Assembly (NCBI RefSeq): GCF_009002475.1
Contig: NZ_AP019860.1
Location: forward strand, 6,152,501 to 6,216,500
DNA: 64,000 nucleotides
Source: Candidatus Uabimicrobium amorphum
GTDB taxonomy: Bacteria; Planctomycetota; Uabimicrobiia; Uabimicrobiales; Uabimicrobiaceae
Direction of reading: 5' to 3'
Positions 53,626-63,064 of the stretch are shown here, one piece after another. Numbering within the stretch: position 1 is the first letter of the stretch; each line of letters opens with the position of its first letter. A program made the translations under genes and the position numbers. The notes under the pieces were generated by a model. The model had not been told where the DNA came from, did no database searches, and saw nothing but the letters and a program-made list of their open reading frames with translations.

Positions 53626-53817
53626 AATCTACCAAACTAGAATTATACGATGGTGTAACTCTTAACTACATACTCTTTCTCAGATATGCGAGGACAAAAT
53701 TTTAAATAAGCAATTAAAATAATAGCGAATAACTACCCTCTAATATCAATCAACACTTGTTTATGCTAAGAAAGCTTAATAGATTGGGCAAAATGCTATT
53801 GAAAGTTGTCTATTGTT

Positions 53818-54270
53818 TTACCAGGCTTCTTCTTCCCACATATCTGTATCTTCGTTTTGTCTTTTTTCTTCTGCTTTGATAGTCTCTTCAACCTGTTTAG
53901 GAGTTTTACCTTCAAGAAGAAGTTTCACTCTTTTTGGGGTATTCTCTTTTGCTTTAGTGGCAACATATGTGCTTTTTCCGCATTTTTTTGCCAAACGTAA
54001 ATAGCAGCAACAGTATCCAGATGTCCCTTCTCTTTTGATTTTGACAGTAGCATTACATCTACTTGAGTAAAGCTACTAGTGTTTTCTTTTATGTATGCAG
54101 CTTGCAAATATTCCCCCAAAATTTGGAGTGCAGATTCAATTGCTTGTTTATCTTTCTCTTTTTGGAGAAAATATCTAATAGAAGGCAATGCCTCTTCTCG
54201 CAGTTTTCTTAACGCCATTCCTGTAACAATTTTAACATATCTATCAAGATCTTTTAGTAACGGACTGGTG
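53818..54270 (-). pseudogene. HEAT / C-terminal module gene remnant
   Basis: The minus strand reads LLKDLDRYVKIVTGMALRKL, then HLDTVAAIYVWQKNAEKAH. A frameshift near 53960 continues into KRVKLLLEGKTPKQVEETI and MWEEEAW, with a stop at 53818. It matches the end of the HEAT protein at 63065-64000. The upstream part is lost against a decayed phospholipase gene. It is a frameshifted and truncated copy of a HEAT-plus-module gene. Confidence 0.8.
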
Positions 54271-54275
54271 TTCTT

Positions 54276-54640
54276 GGCCCAGATGCTTATCCCGATATAT
54301 TCACTGGACAGCAAGCTATTCATCCCAAATATGTCAGAAAATGGTTCGAGTATTTGTGGTCTAGGCTCAAAGTGATGATCCTGCGGTAAAAGCATTTGTC
54401 TTGGGCTACATGACTCATGGTGCCGGAGATATGTTTGGGCATACTTTTATTACCCATTTTTCAGGGGCCATTTAGTTTTGCAGAGTACAATGCTGTTAAA
54501 CACTTTGTGGTAGAAAGCTGTGTGGCAAATAGGAACCGCCTTTAAAAACCTATAATGCTAGCATTACAGGTGTTGAAGACTTTATTTACCAAACCTTGAT
54601 CAATGCCCATCCCGATTCTCATTTAAGAAAATATCCTCAA
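54276..54640 (+). pseudogene. Remnant of a zinc-dependent phospholipase C-like gene
   Basis: Reading with several frameshifts gives GPDAYPDIFTGQQAIHPKYV, FVLGYMTHGAGDMFGHTFI, EYNAVKHFVVESCVANRNR and SITGVEDFIYQTLINAHPDS. The GYMTHGAGDMFGH run with its spaced histidines is typical of bacterial zinc-dependent phospholipase C-like proteins. At least three frame changes and in-frame stops show it is dead. About 190 bases on the other side, up to the next gene (54641-54826), hold nothing recognisable. Confidence 0.6.
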
Positions 54641-54826
54641 AATACTAGTGCCAGACTCGAATGTCATTCAGTTAAGCGAAGGTCTATCAGTTCGAACTCC
54701 TTACAAAATAAGCAAGCGATAAACATTCCGATGTACCGCAGACTCTAACATAAGAGTTATTATCTTTGAATATGGAAATCGTACTATTTATCAATAGGAC
54801 GGGAGAATTTTTCAAATGTACATTTA

Positions 54827-55276
54827 TTAATTACTTAGATCAATAAGTTTTCCTATTAGAAAAAGTATAATGCATGTACCAAAAAATATGAGGGGGTTAT
54901 CAGTAATTTCTAAACTGTGGTTTATTAGACCGAGAATAAAAATAATAAAACCAACGAAAACAATAACAAAAAAGACGGTCAGTACAAGATTAAAGGTGTT
55001 ACTTCTCATCTCAGAGAAAACATCACGTCTATTTTCTTTCATCTTTTTTTGTAATTCTTTTATTTTGGTTTGTTGTGCCGTGTAGCGTGTATCTAGTTTT
55101 TGTATATCTTCTAATTGCACACTGGCGATACGAGTATCGCCATTTTCAAAAGCTAAGGTGGCAAAGGATAGTCGTGCTTCAATTTCTCCTTCTTCTGCTT
55201 TTTTATTTTCGCTCCAAAGATCTAGTGCATTTTTAAATCCAAAAATACTTTCGTAAAAACTATCATATAAATTAGG
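54827..55276 (-). pseudogene. Headless membrane-protein gene
   Basis: The frame is open from 55276 with no ATG or GTG until 55120. The upstream part reads GFKNALDLWSENKKAEEGEI and RLSFATLAFENGD, which looks like genuine TPR-like protein. The downstream part has a coiled coil (TAQQTKIKELQKKMKENRRD) and two membrane segments (LVLTVFFVIVFVGFIIFI and PLIFFGTCIILFLIGKL). The real start seems to have been cut off. A short protein from the GTG at 55120 is possible but lacks a ribosome binding site. Confidence 0.5.
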
Positions 55277-55284
55277 TTAACTGA

Positions 55285-55509
55285 ATATGTGGTAGTCATA
55301 ATGAAATTGCTGATCTTAGATTGAAAGATGTCATCGCAAAAAAAGACTTCGACACAATTGTCGGCGAATACAAGTGCTCAGCGTGCAATAAAAAAATCTA
55401 CAATGCCAAAAGATGTAAAAATCAATATCATGATATGTGTCTCTACTGTAAAACGACACATTTTATACCACCACAATCTTTTTGTGCTAGAGCTTTAAAA
55501 CTTACTTAA
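55285..55509 (+). pseudogene. Headless small zinc-ribbon-like gene
   Basis: An open frame without a credible start (only TTG at 55321). It reads CGSHNEIADLRLKDVIAKKD and then KCSACNKKIYNAKRCKNQYH with MCLYCKTTH, so Cys pairs of zinc-ribbon type are visible. The upstream end meets the equally headless minus-strand frame at 55276, suggesting a rearrangement between them. Confidence 0.4.
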
Positions 55510-55572
55510 AAGTGATAGAGTGGTCTGCTAAAATAGAGTGTTATCTATTACAATATTTTGGTGGGTCTAATC

Positions 55573-58500
55573 ATGGTTTATGGGAAAAGATATTTACAGA
55601 ATACATTAATATTCTTTGTGCTATTCAACATAGCTTTTGCACAATCTAACAAAGAAACATTAGATGAAAAACTTAAACTAATACTCAAATACCTAAAGTC
55701 TCCTGATACTCAATTGCATTTTTCAGCTCTCGCTGAGTTGGAAAAAATAGGAGCTGATGCAAAAAAAATACGTCCAGAATTAGAGAAAGCGCTAACATCT
55801 GCAGATGGTCACAGTAAACATGCCATTAACTACGCAGTGCGAAGAATAGAGTTTATCAATAAAAAATTCCCTTCTAAAATCTTTCCAAATGCCAGTCAAA
55901 CAAAACGTTCTCCAGCATCACGTATTTCCAAAAATGTAGGAGGTTTGAATATTCTTGGTGTTAGCAATGATTTTAGGCAACGGTTGCGCTATGGTAAGAG
56001 ACATGCTCTAGTCATTGGTATTAATAAGTATAATAAATATTACAGTGAGTTAGATGGACCGAATTACGACGCTGGCGAAGTCGCTTCTATTTTGGCAGAT
56101 CGCTATGGTTTTGAAAATGTAACATACCTTTGTGACACAATTCCACGAAATGTCTACCGCCAAAATGAACTCAAAGAGAGAAACCCTAGACGCCTCGAAA
56201 ATAGAAAATCTTATACCACAAAAAATGGAAGTGAAACCATCGTTGTTGCTCCGCTTGTGACAAAAGGTGTTATCGAAAAATATCTTACCGAAACCTTTGC
56301 CAAGGTCGGTCCCAATGATGCCATTTTTTTATTCTATGCAGGACATGGTGTACCTGGCCATATTGTGGCAACTCCAAAAAATAAAGACGACGATGGCTAT
56401 ATATCTCTAACAAAATTGGCCTTAAATCTTTCAGAAAAAAATGCCAAACACACTTTGATAGTGCTTGACTGCTGCTTTGGAGGATCTCTTCTTCAGGATA
56501 AGTACAAACCAAGACTTAAAGGCTATAATAATTCCACATTTCAATTTGGTACGGGTGAAAATATAGACCGCGTTTTTGCACGTAGATCTTTTCAGGTAAT
56601 TAGTGCCGGCACCGGAAATGAAGTGGTGGCAGATAAACTTAGTGCTTCAACCAAATACGCACAACTCACAGATTCAAGTGGGCATTCCCCTTTTTCAGCT
56701 CTGTTCTTGCAGGCACTTAAGGGATTAGTTGGCCGAGATGACGGTATTGTCCTGGCATCCGACTTAGGCTATTACATGATGACGACACTCACAAACGACA
56801 AACGTTTAGATGCGAAGCAAACACCACGCTATGGTAGCCTTGGAGGAGACGGAGATTTTATGTTTTTCCCCGCCTATAAAGTTCTTAATCCAAAGCTTTT
56901 AGCACCTCTATACCTTAGTGATAAAATGTATGCTGACTTCCGTAGTTCGGGATGTGAGGCCTTGGAAAAATTTATCAATACATATTCCAGGCAAGATCAA
57001 ATCTCCTTGACCAAAAGTGCACTGCATCACATTTCGAAACTCTTGGAAGATGAAGAAGTTGGTCCTCGTAAAGCCGCTCTAAATTTTATTACGGAAAAAG
57101 CGACAAAATACGCTAAAGATATCAAAGAGTTTAACCACGTTGTATCTGCACTAACGGCATACTTTTCTTATAACGATAAAAAAATAGATTTGAATAGTTT
57201 TTTTACGCTGCAAAATCAACAAGATGAAACAGATTTATATGAAGTGATAAACTGTTTGGGGATTTTACATAAGGACGCAAACAAAAAGGTTGTTGATATA
57301 CTAGAAGCTTACAACAAAAAACTACGGTTACAGTGGCAAGAACTTTCCAAAGATAAGAAAAAACCGCAAAGTGTAAAAGATAAACTAGAAGAATGCAAAG
57401 AATTAGGCTCATTACCTGATGAGTCTTTTCAGAAACAAGCACATTACTACTACCAAGTAGTGAACGTATACAGATGGCTGACTACTATTGGGGAAACAGA
57501 GCTAAAAGATTATGAAAATCGCATGAATTTATTTTTGTCGAATACAGAAGATAAAGAGCGCAAAATTTCATTCAACAAATACAAAGAAGAATTTAGCAAG
57601 GACGATTTCAAAAAATATTTCATGGTTAGAGACCAGTACATCAGAAAAGAAGTGTTAACTTATTTGGCAGCAAAAGGAACAGATTTAACCATACTTTTTG
57701 AATTACTAAAAAAACTAGACAAGAGAGAAGATATCAAAAACGACATCGCCAAAGATTTAGAGAATGTCAGAGTCAGAGAAAGAGCTTTTTTAAAGATTGT
57801 TGAAGAAGTTAATAATCAAAGCGAAAAATCTAAAAAGTTATTGTTTGCTTTTCGGAGTTGGAAAAAAAAACCACTATTTGAATTGATAAATAAAAAGTTA
57901 AGTAAGGAAGATCAAGATATATTTCTCCCTATTTTAGCAGAAGAAAATTTTAACAGTATTTACAGTTTGATGACGGATAAGTATCAAAACAAAAAAGATA
58001 TTAGGTCTAAAGCCGCTTTTATTATATCAAAATTAAATAAAAAAGAGCGCTTTATCGCTCATTTTTTCACTTCTATAAATGAAAGAGATTTGTTCGACAA
58101 GCAAGTTGCTATTGATATTCTTACTTCAAAAGAAACAGTAACAGAATATTCGACTGTTACGATTCTCTCCCTGTTATTAAAAAACGAAAATAAAAATTTA
58201 AGAAACTCTGCAGCAAAGACACTGGGAGAGATAGGAGAAAAAGCATATTCCGCAGTACCAGACCTGATTCTTGCTTTAAAAAATGGGGATCCCGGTCTAA
58301 AAGCTCATGCAGCAGAGGCATTGGGAGGTATAGGAGAAAAAGCATATTCCGCAGTGCCATATTTAATACCTTTGTTACAAAATAATCATGCAGATGTAAG
58401 AAGCTCTACAGCATGGGCATTGGGAAAAATAGGAGAAAAAGTAGAAAAAGCTGTACCAGATCTCATTACTCTCTTACAAGATGAAGATGAGGATGTCAAA

Positions 58501-61500
58501 AAGAAAGTAGCAGAAGCATTGGGAGGTATAGGAGAAAAAGCTCACTCCGCAGTGCCACATCTCATTACTCTCTTACAAGATGAAGATGAGGATGTCAAAA
58601 AGAAAGCAGCAGAAGCATTGGGAGGTATAGGAGAAAAAGCTCACTCCGCAGTGCCACATCTCATTACTCTACTAAAAAATTCTGATATACAAAAGCATGC
58701 AGCAGAAGCATTGAGTAAAATAGGGGAAAAAGCTGTACCAGCTTTAGCTGATGCCTTAGATGGTGATTATGATGTGAGAATTTCTGTAGCAGAGGCTCTT
58801 GGTGATATAGGAGAAAAAGCTGTAAAAGCTGTACCAGCTCTTATTCTTGCTCTAAAATACGAATATCTATATGCGAGAGAATCAGCAGAAGAAGCATTGG
58901 GAAAGATAGGAGAAAAAGCTGTACCCGCTCTTATTCTCGCCCTAAAAGACCAGAATAAAAATGTGAGAAGATCTGTAGCAGAGGTATTGGCAGTCATAGG
59001 AGAAGCGGAGAAAACAGTGCCAGCTCTTATTCTTGCTCTAAAAGACAATGACGAATATGTGAGACGGACTGCAAGTTGGGGATTGGGAAAGATAGGAGAA
59101 AAAGCTTACTTAGCAGTACCACATCTCATCACTCTCTTACAAGATAAAGATGAGGATGTTAAAAATAAAGCAGCAGAAGCATTGGGAGAGATAGGAGAAA
59201 AAGCTCACTCCGCAGTACCACATCTCATTCTTCTCTTGCAAGACAAATATTCATGGAACAGAATTTCGGCAGCAGAAGCCTTGGACAAAATAGGAGAAAA
59301 ATCTCACTCTACAGTGTCACATCTCATCCCTCTATTACAAGATAAAGAGGTTCGCGCAGATGTAGCAGAAGCATTGGGTAAAGTAGGAGAAAAAGCTGTA
59401 CCACATCTCATTCTTCTCTTACAAGATAAAGATAAAGAGGTTCGTGCAGATGTAGCAGAAGCATTGGGCAAAATAGGAGAAAAATCTCACTCTGCAGTGC
59501 CACATCTCATCCCTCTATTACAAGATAAAGATAAAGAGGTTCGTGCAGATGTAGCAGAAGCATTGGGCAAAATAGGAGAAAAAGCTCACTCTGCAGTACC
59601 ACATCTCATCCCTCTCTTGCAAGATGAAGATGAGGATGTTAGAGATAAAGTAGTTGAAGTGTTGGGTAAAATAGGAGAAAAAGCTCATTTGGCAATACCA
59701 CACCTCACCCCTCTATTACAGGATAAAGATGAGAATGTTAGAAATAAAGTAGTTGATACGTTAGGTAACATAGGGAAAAAAGTACGCTCTATTGTATCAT
59801 ATATTATTCCTCTATTGAGAGATAATCATGCAAGTGTAAGAAATTCTGCAGTTAGATCATTGGGAATGATGACAAAGAGCGAATATCCATTAGTACAGTA
59901 CATCATCCCTTTGCTGAAAGATAAAGATAAATGGGTCAGAAAAAATGCAACAGAGACATTGAGAAAGATAGGAGAAAAAAGTATCTGTTTTCTTATCCCT
60001 CTTTTAAAAGATGACGATGAAAGCGTTAGAAACGCTGCAGTTATAGCATTGGGAAAGATAGGGGAAAGCGTATTTTCTACAGAAGAATGCCTCACCTCTG
60101 TTTTAGAACATCTCTCAATAAATGAAAATTGGGAGGTAAGAGTTTCAGCAGCTGAATTATTGATAAGAATGGGAGAAAAAGCGACATCGTCAATTATTCT
60201 CCTCTTGAAAGATAAAGAAGTTTGCATAGAGGCAGCACGGGCACTAGAAAGATTAGGTGAAAAAGCTCATTTAGTTATAGATTTTATTATTTACATAGAC
60301 ACAGTATCTATAAGCCCAGACGAGCTAGCCGAAATTTTCCAATCAATAGAAAAAAGAATGATAACATCTATTATTCCGCTCTTGAAAGATAGAAATTATA
60401 AAGTAAGATGTTCTGCAGCTAAAACGTTAGGATTTATGAAAGCATATTCCGCAATACCACATCTCATTCCTCTCTTGCAAGATAAAGATTATTTTGTAAG
60501 ACGCTCTGCAGCTAGAACATTAGGGTTTATGAAAGCATATTCCGCAGTACCACATCTCATTTATCTACTACGCGATGATCAATGTCATAGTATGCAAACA
60601 GATGCAGCAGAGGCATTGGCAGAAATAGGAGAAATAGGAGAAGAAGCACATTCAGTAGTACCAGATCTTATCCCTTTGTTAAAAGATGAAGATTTGATAG
60701 TGAGAAGTTCTGCAGCAGAGGCATTGGGGGGGATAGGAGAAAAAGCATACTTAGCAGTGCCACATCTCATCCCTCTCTTGCAAGATAGAGATGAAGATGT
60801 GAGAAATTCTGCAGCATGGGCGCTAGGAAAAATAGAAAAAAAAGCTCACTCATCAGTACCACATCTCATCCCTCTCTTGAAAGATAAAGATAAAAAGGTT
60901 CGCGTAGATGCAACAAAAATATTGGGAAGAATAGGAGCTCACTCTGCAGTACCACATCTCATTCCTCTCTTACAAGATGAAGATAAAGAAGTTCGCGCAT
61001 ATGCGGCATGGGCATTGGGCAAAATAGGAGAAAAAGCTCACTCCGCAGTACCACATCTTATCCCTCTTCTAGAAAATAAAGATAAAGAGGTACGTGCATA
61101 TGCGGCGTGGGCATTCGGCAGAATAGGAAAAAAAGCTTACTCAGCTGTACCATATCTCATTCCTCTCTTACAAGACGAAGATAAAGATGTTCGTATAGAT
61201 GCAGCGGAAGCATTGGGGGAGATAGGGGGAAAAGCGGAAAAAGCAACATCGGATCTTATTGTTGCCCTAAAAGACCCGGATAAATATGTTAGATACTCTG
61301 CAGCAGAAGCATTGGGAAAAATAGGAGAAAAAGCTCACTCAGCAGTGCCACATCTCATTCCTCTACTAAAAGATTCTTATACACAAGAAGTAGCGGCAGA
61401 AGCATTGGGAAAAATAGGAAAAAAAGCCGAAGAAGCGGTACAACATCTCATCCCTCTACAAAACGATATCTCTATGGCTCTTGTAGAGAAAGTACTGGAA

Positions 61501-62709
61501 AAAATAAGAGGGAATATTATATCGACGCTTATATTTCATTTAAAAAATAAATCTCTGAATACCAGACAACAGGCAACTGAAGCGCTGGGCAAAATAGGAG
61601 GAAAAGCTCACTCAGCTGTACCACATCTCATTCCTCTACTAAAAGATTCTTATACACAACAAGTAGCAGCAGAAGCATTGGGCAAAATAGGTGAAAAAGC
61701 TTACTCAGCTGTACCATACCTCACTCTTCTCTTACAAGACGAAGATAAAGAGGTTCGCATAGAAGCAGCGAAAGCATTGGGGGGGATAGGGGGAAAAGCG
61801 GAAAAAGCAACATCGGATCTTATTGTTGCCCTAAAAGACCCGGATAAATATGTTAGATACTCTGCAGCAGAAGCATTGGGAAAAATAGGAGAAAAAGCTC
61901 ACTCAGCAGTGCCACATCTCATTCCTCTACTAAAAGATTCTTATACACAAGAAGTAGCGACAGAAGCATTGGGAAAAATAGGAAAAAAAGCCGAAGAAGC
62001 GGTACAACATCTCATTCCTCTACTAAAAGATTCTTATACACAAGAAGTAGCAGCAGAAGTATTGGGCAAAATAGGGGAAAAAGCTCATTTGGCAGTGCCA
62101 CATCTCATCCCTCTCTTAAAATATGATAGTGAATGTGAAGATAATGTTAGAGAGAAAGCAGCAAAAGCGCTGAGGAAAATTGGAGAGAAAAAGATACCAC
62201 AGATTGTACCTCTTTTGAAAAATAAAGAAGATTTTTGGATTAGATATTTAGCATTAAAAGAATTAGTAAATACAGGAGAAAAAGCTGTACCATCTCTTAC
62301 CCCTCTATTAAAAGACTCTGATGAATACGTTAGGAATTCAGCTGTTTATGCGCTAAAGGAAATCGCAAAAGAAAATCCCAAGACAGTTATTTCTTACACT
62401 AGACGTTTTCTACAAGAAGAAAAAAATCAAGCAGCGTTAGAACTTTTGAACTCATGTGTATGGCAAGCTTATATTGAAGAAGATAAGAGTGTATTTTCCC
62501 AAGAAGATATACAACTTTTAGCAATATCAGAAGACTATAATATTCTAAATACTACCGCGACAATTTATGCCTGGCAGGGAAATACAAAAAAAGCAAACAT
62601 ATACTCATCCAAAGCATTTAGAGAAACGGCTAAACGAGTAAAGCTTTTACTTGAGGGAAAAACCCCAAAACAAGTTGAAGAAGAAATAAAAACTAAGAAT
62701 AGTTTTTGA
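55573..62709 (+). CDS. Giant exported caspase-HEAT protein (caspase 4)
   Basis: A 2378-aa protein. The ATG at 55573 has GGTGGG upstream and opens a signal peptide (LQNTLIFFVLFNIAFAQ). The N-terminal HEAT-like segment and the caspase domain (about 140-450) match caspase 1-3: HALVIGINKYN, FLFYAGHGVPGH (His258) and VLDCCFGGS (Cys301, in place of DSCFSG). The helical block VLNPKLLAPLYL follows. Instead of WD40, residues about 860-2270 hold about 44 HEAT (PBS-lyase-type) repeats, for example VRADVAEALGKIGEKA. The C-terminus is the shared module: TATIYAWQGNTKKANIY, then KRVKLLLEGKTPKQVEEEI. Probably an extracytoplasmic protease with a solenoid scaffold; substrates unknown. Confidence 0.9.
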   Translation: MVYGKRYLQNTLIFFVLFNIAFAQSNKETLDEKLKLILKYLKSPDTQLHFSALAELEKIGADAKKIRPELEKALTSADGHSKHAINYAVRRIEFINKKFPSKIFPNASQTKRSPASRISKNVGGLNILGVSNDFRQRLRYGKRHALVIGINKYNKYYSELDGPNYDAGEVASILADRYGFENVTYLCDTIPRNVYRQNELKERNPRRLENRKSYTTKNGSETIVVAPLVTKGVIEKYLTETFAKVGPNDAIFLFYAGHGVPGHIVATPKNKDDDGYISLTKLALNLSEKNAKHTLIVLDCCFGGSLLQDKYKPRLKGYNNSTFQFGTGENIDRVFARRSFQVISAGTGNEVVADKLSASTKYAQLTDSSGHSPFSALFLQALKGLVGRDDGIVLASDLGYYMMTTLTNDKRLDAKQTPRYGSLGGDGDFMFFPAYKVLNPKLLAPLYLSDKMYADFRSSGCEALEKFINTYSRQDQISLTKSALHHISKLLEDEEVGPRKAALNFITEKATKYAKDIKEFNHVVSALTAYFSYNDKKIDLNSFFTLQNQQDETDLYEVINCLGILHKDANKKVVDILEAYNKKLRLQWQELSKDKKKPQSVKDKLEECKELGSLPDESFQKQAHYYYQVVNVYRWLTTIGETELKDYENRMNLFLSNTEDKERKISFNKYKEEFSKDDFKKYFMVRDQYIRKEVLTYLAAKGTDLTILFELLKKLDKREDIKNDIAKDLENVRVRERAFLKIVEEVNNQSEKSKKLLFAFRSWKKKPLFELINKKLSKEDQDIFLPILAEENFNSIYSLMTDKYQNKKDIRSKAAFIISKLNKKERFIAHFFTSINERDLFDKQVAIDILTSKETVTEYSTVTILSLLLKNENKNLRNSAAKTLGEIGEKAYSAVPDLILALKNGDPGLKAHAAEALGGIGEKAYSAVPYLIPLLQNNHADVRSSTAWALGKIGEKVEKAVPDLITLLQDEDEDVKKKVAEALGGIGEKAHSAVPHLITLLQDEDEDVKKKAAEALGGIGEKAHSAVPHLITLLKNSDIQKHAAEALSKIGEKAVPALADALDGDYDVRISVAEALGDIGEKAVKAVPALILALKYEYLYARESAEEALGKIGEKAVPALILALKDQNKNVRRSVAEVLAVIGEAEKTVPALILALKDNDEYVRRTASWGLGKIGEKAYLAVPHLITLLQDKDEDVKNKAAEALGEIGEKAHSAVPHLILLLQDKYSWNRISAAEALDKIGEKSHSTVSHLIPLLQDKEVRADVAEALGKVGEKAVPHLILLLQDKDKEVRADVAEALGKIGEKSHSAVPHLIPLLQDKDKEVRADVAEALGKIGEKAHSAVPHLIPLLQDEDEDVRDKVVEVLGKIGEKAHLAIPHLTPLLQDKDENVRNKVVDTLGNIGKKVRSIVSYIIPLLRDNHASVRNSAVRSLGMMTKSEYPLVQYIIPLLKDKDKWVRKNATETLRKIGEKSICFLIPLLKDDDESVRNAAVIALGKIGESVFSTEECLTSVLEHLSINENWEVRVSAAELLIRMGEKATSSIILLLKDKEVCIEAARALERLGEKAHLVIDFIIYIDTVSISPDELAEIFQSIEKRMITSIIPLLKDRNYKVRCSAAKTLGFMKAYSAIPHLIPLLQDKDYFVRRSAARTLGFMKAYSAVPHLIYLLRDDQCHSMQTDAAEALAEIGEIGEEAHSVVPDLIPLLKDEDLIVRSSAAEALGGIGEKAYLAVPHLIPLLQDRDEDVRNSAAWALGKIEKKAHSSVPHLIPLLKDKDKKVRVDATKILGRIGAHSAVPHLIPLLQDEDKEVRAYAAWALGKIGEKAHSAVPHLIPLLENKDKEVRAYAAWAFGRIGKKAYSAVPYLIPLLQDEDKDVRIDAAEALGEIGGKAEKATSDLIVALKDPDKYVRYSAAEALGKIGEKAHSAVPHLIPLLKDSYTQEVAAEALGKIGKKAEEAVQHLIPLQNDISMALVEKVLEKIRGNIISTLIFHLKNKSLNTRQQATEALGKIGGKAHSAVPHLIPLLKDSYTQQVAAEALGKIGEKAYSAVPYLTLLLQDEDKEVRIEAAKALGGIGGKAEKATSDLIVALKDPDKYVRYSAAEALGKIGEKAHSAVPHLIPLLKDSYTQEVATEALGKIGKKAEEAVQHLIPLLKDSYTQEVAAEVLGKIGEKAHLAVPHLIPLLKYDSECEDNVREKAAKALRKIGEKKIPQIVPLLKNKEDFWIRYLALKELVNTGEKAVPSLTPLLKDSDEYVRNSAVYALKEIAKENPKTVISYTRRFLQEEKNQAALELLNSCVWQAYIEEDKSVFSQEDIQLLAISEDYNILNTTATIYAWQGNTKKANIYSSKAFRETAKRVKLLLEGKTPKQVEEEIKTKNSF
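61221..62023 (+). repeat. Near-identical 239-bp direct repeats in the HEAT region of caspase 4
   Basis: Bases 61221-61459 and 61785-62023 are the same except for about 2 mismatches, 564 bases apart. The repeat encodes KAEKATSDLIVALKDPDKYV and LLKDSYTQEVA, plus adjoining HEAT units. A shorter third copy of the LLKDSYTQ unit starts about 62016. It indicates recent block duplication of several HEAT units. Confidence 0.9.
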
Positions 62710-63064
62710 TGCGATTTACAGCTTTAAATAGCAAATCTAAATTGTAAAAGCGGGCTTTTAAAAGCATCTAATGATTCTGTAGAAAAGAATTTAGTAGCAA
62801 AGAAGTAAAGATTTTTGCAAACGTTATCCAAATCATTGAGGAGTCAGTTACTTATAAAATTTGGTATTTAATCAAGCAAACTCAAAATATCTGATAACTG
62901 CTCAAATGTCAAAATTATGTTGTCTCAGCATAATTCTGGCCACCTCTCCAGTTTTGCTCCGACAAGGATGGGTGAGGGCAAGACCGGAGAGGTAGGGTGT
63001 CAGGTAATTTTAAACTTGTCTTACGGTGTACGTCAGATCAGATAGAGACTTTTACAGTTTTTTA
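62710..63064. other. Gene-free region between convergent HEAT genes, with a hairpin
   Basis: The caspase 4 gene ends at 62709 and the minus-strand HEAT gene ends at 63065, so the two converge. CCTCTCCAGTTTTGC (62943-62957) pairs with GCAAGACCGGAGAGG (62978-62992), with two mismatches that are G-T-type on one strand. It could be a terminator or the end of a mobile element. Nothing else is visible. Confidence 0.45.

Noticed and set aside
53925..54395. 156-codon minus-strand frame as an intact gene
   Set aside because: Its first 40 codons are antisense to the phospholipase-like remnant, and its true C-terminus continues in another frame, so it is called a pseudogene.
54680..54720. TTCGAACTCC stretch resembling a tRNA T-arm
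   Set aside because: No acceptor stem or anticodon arm can be built around it.
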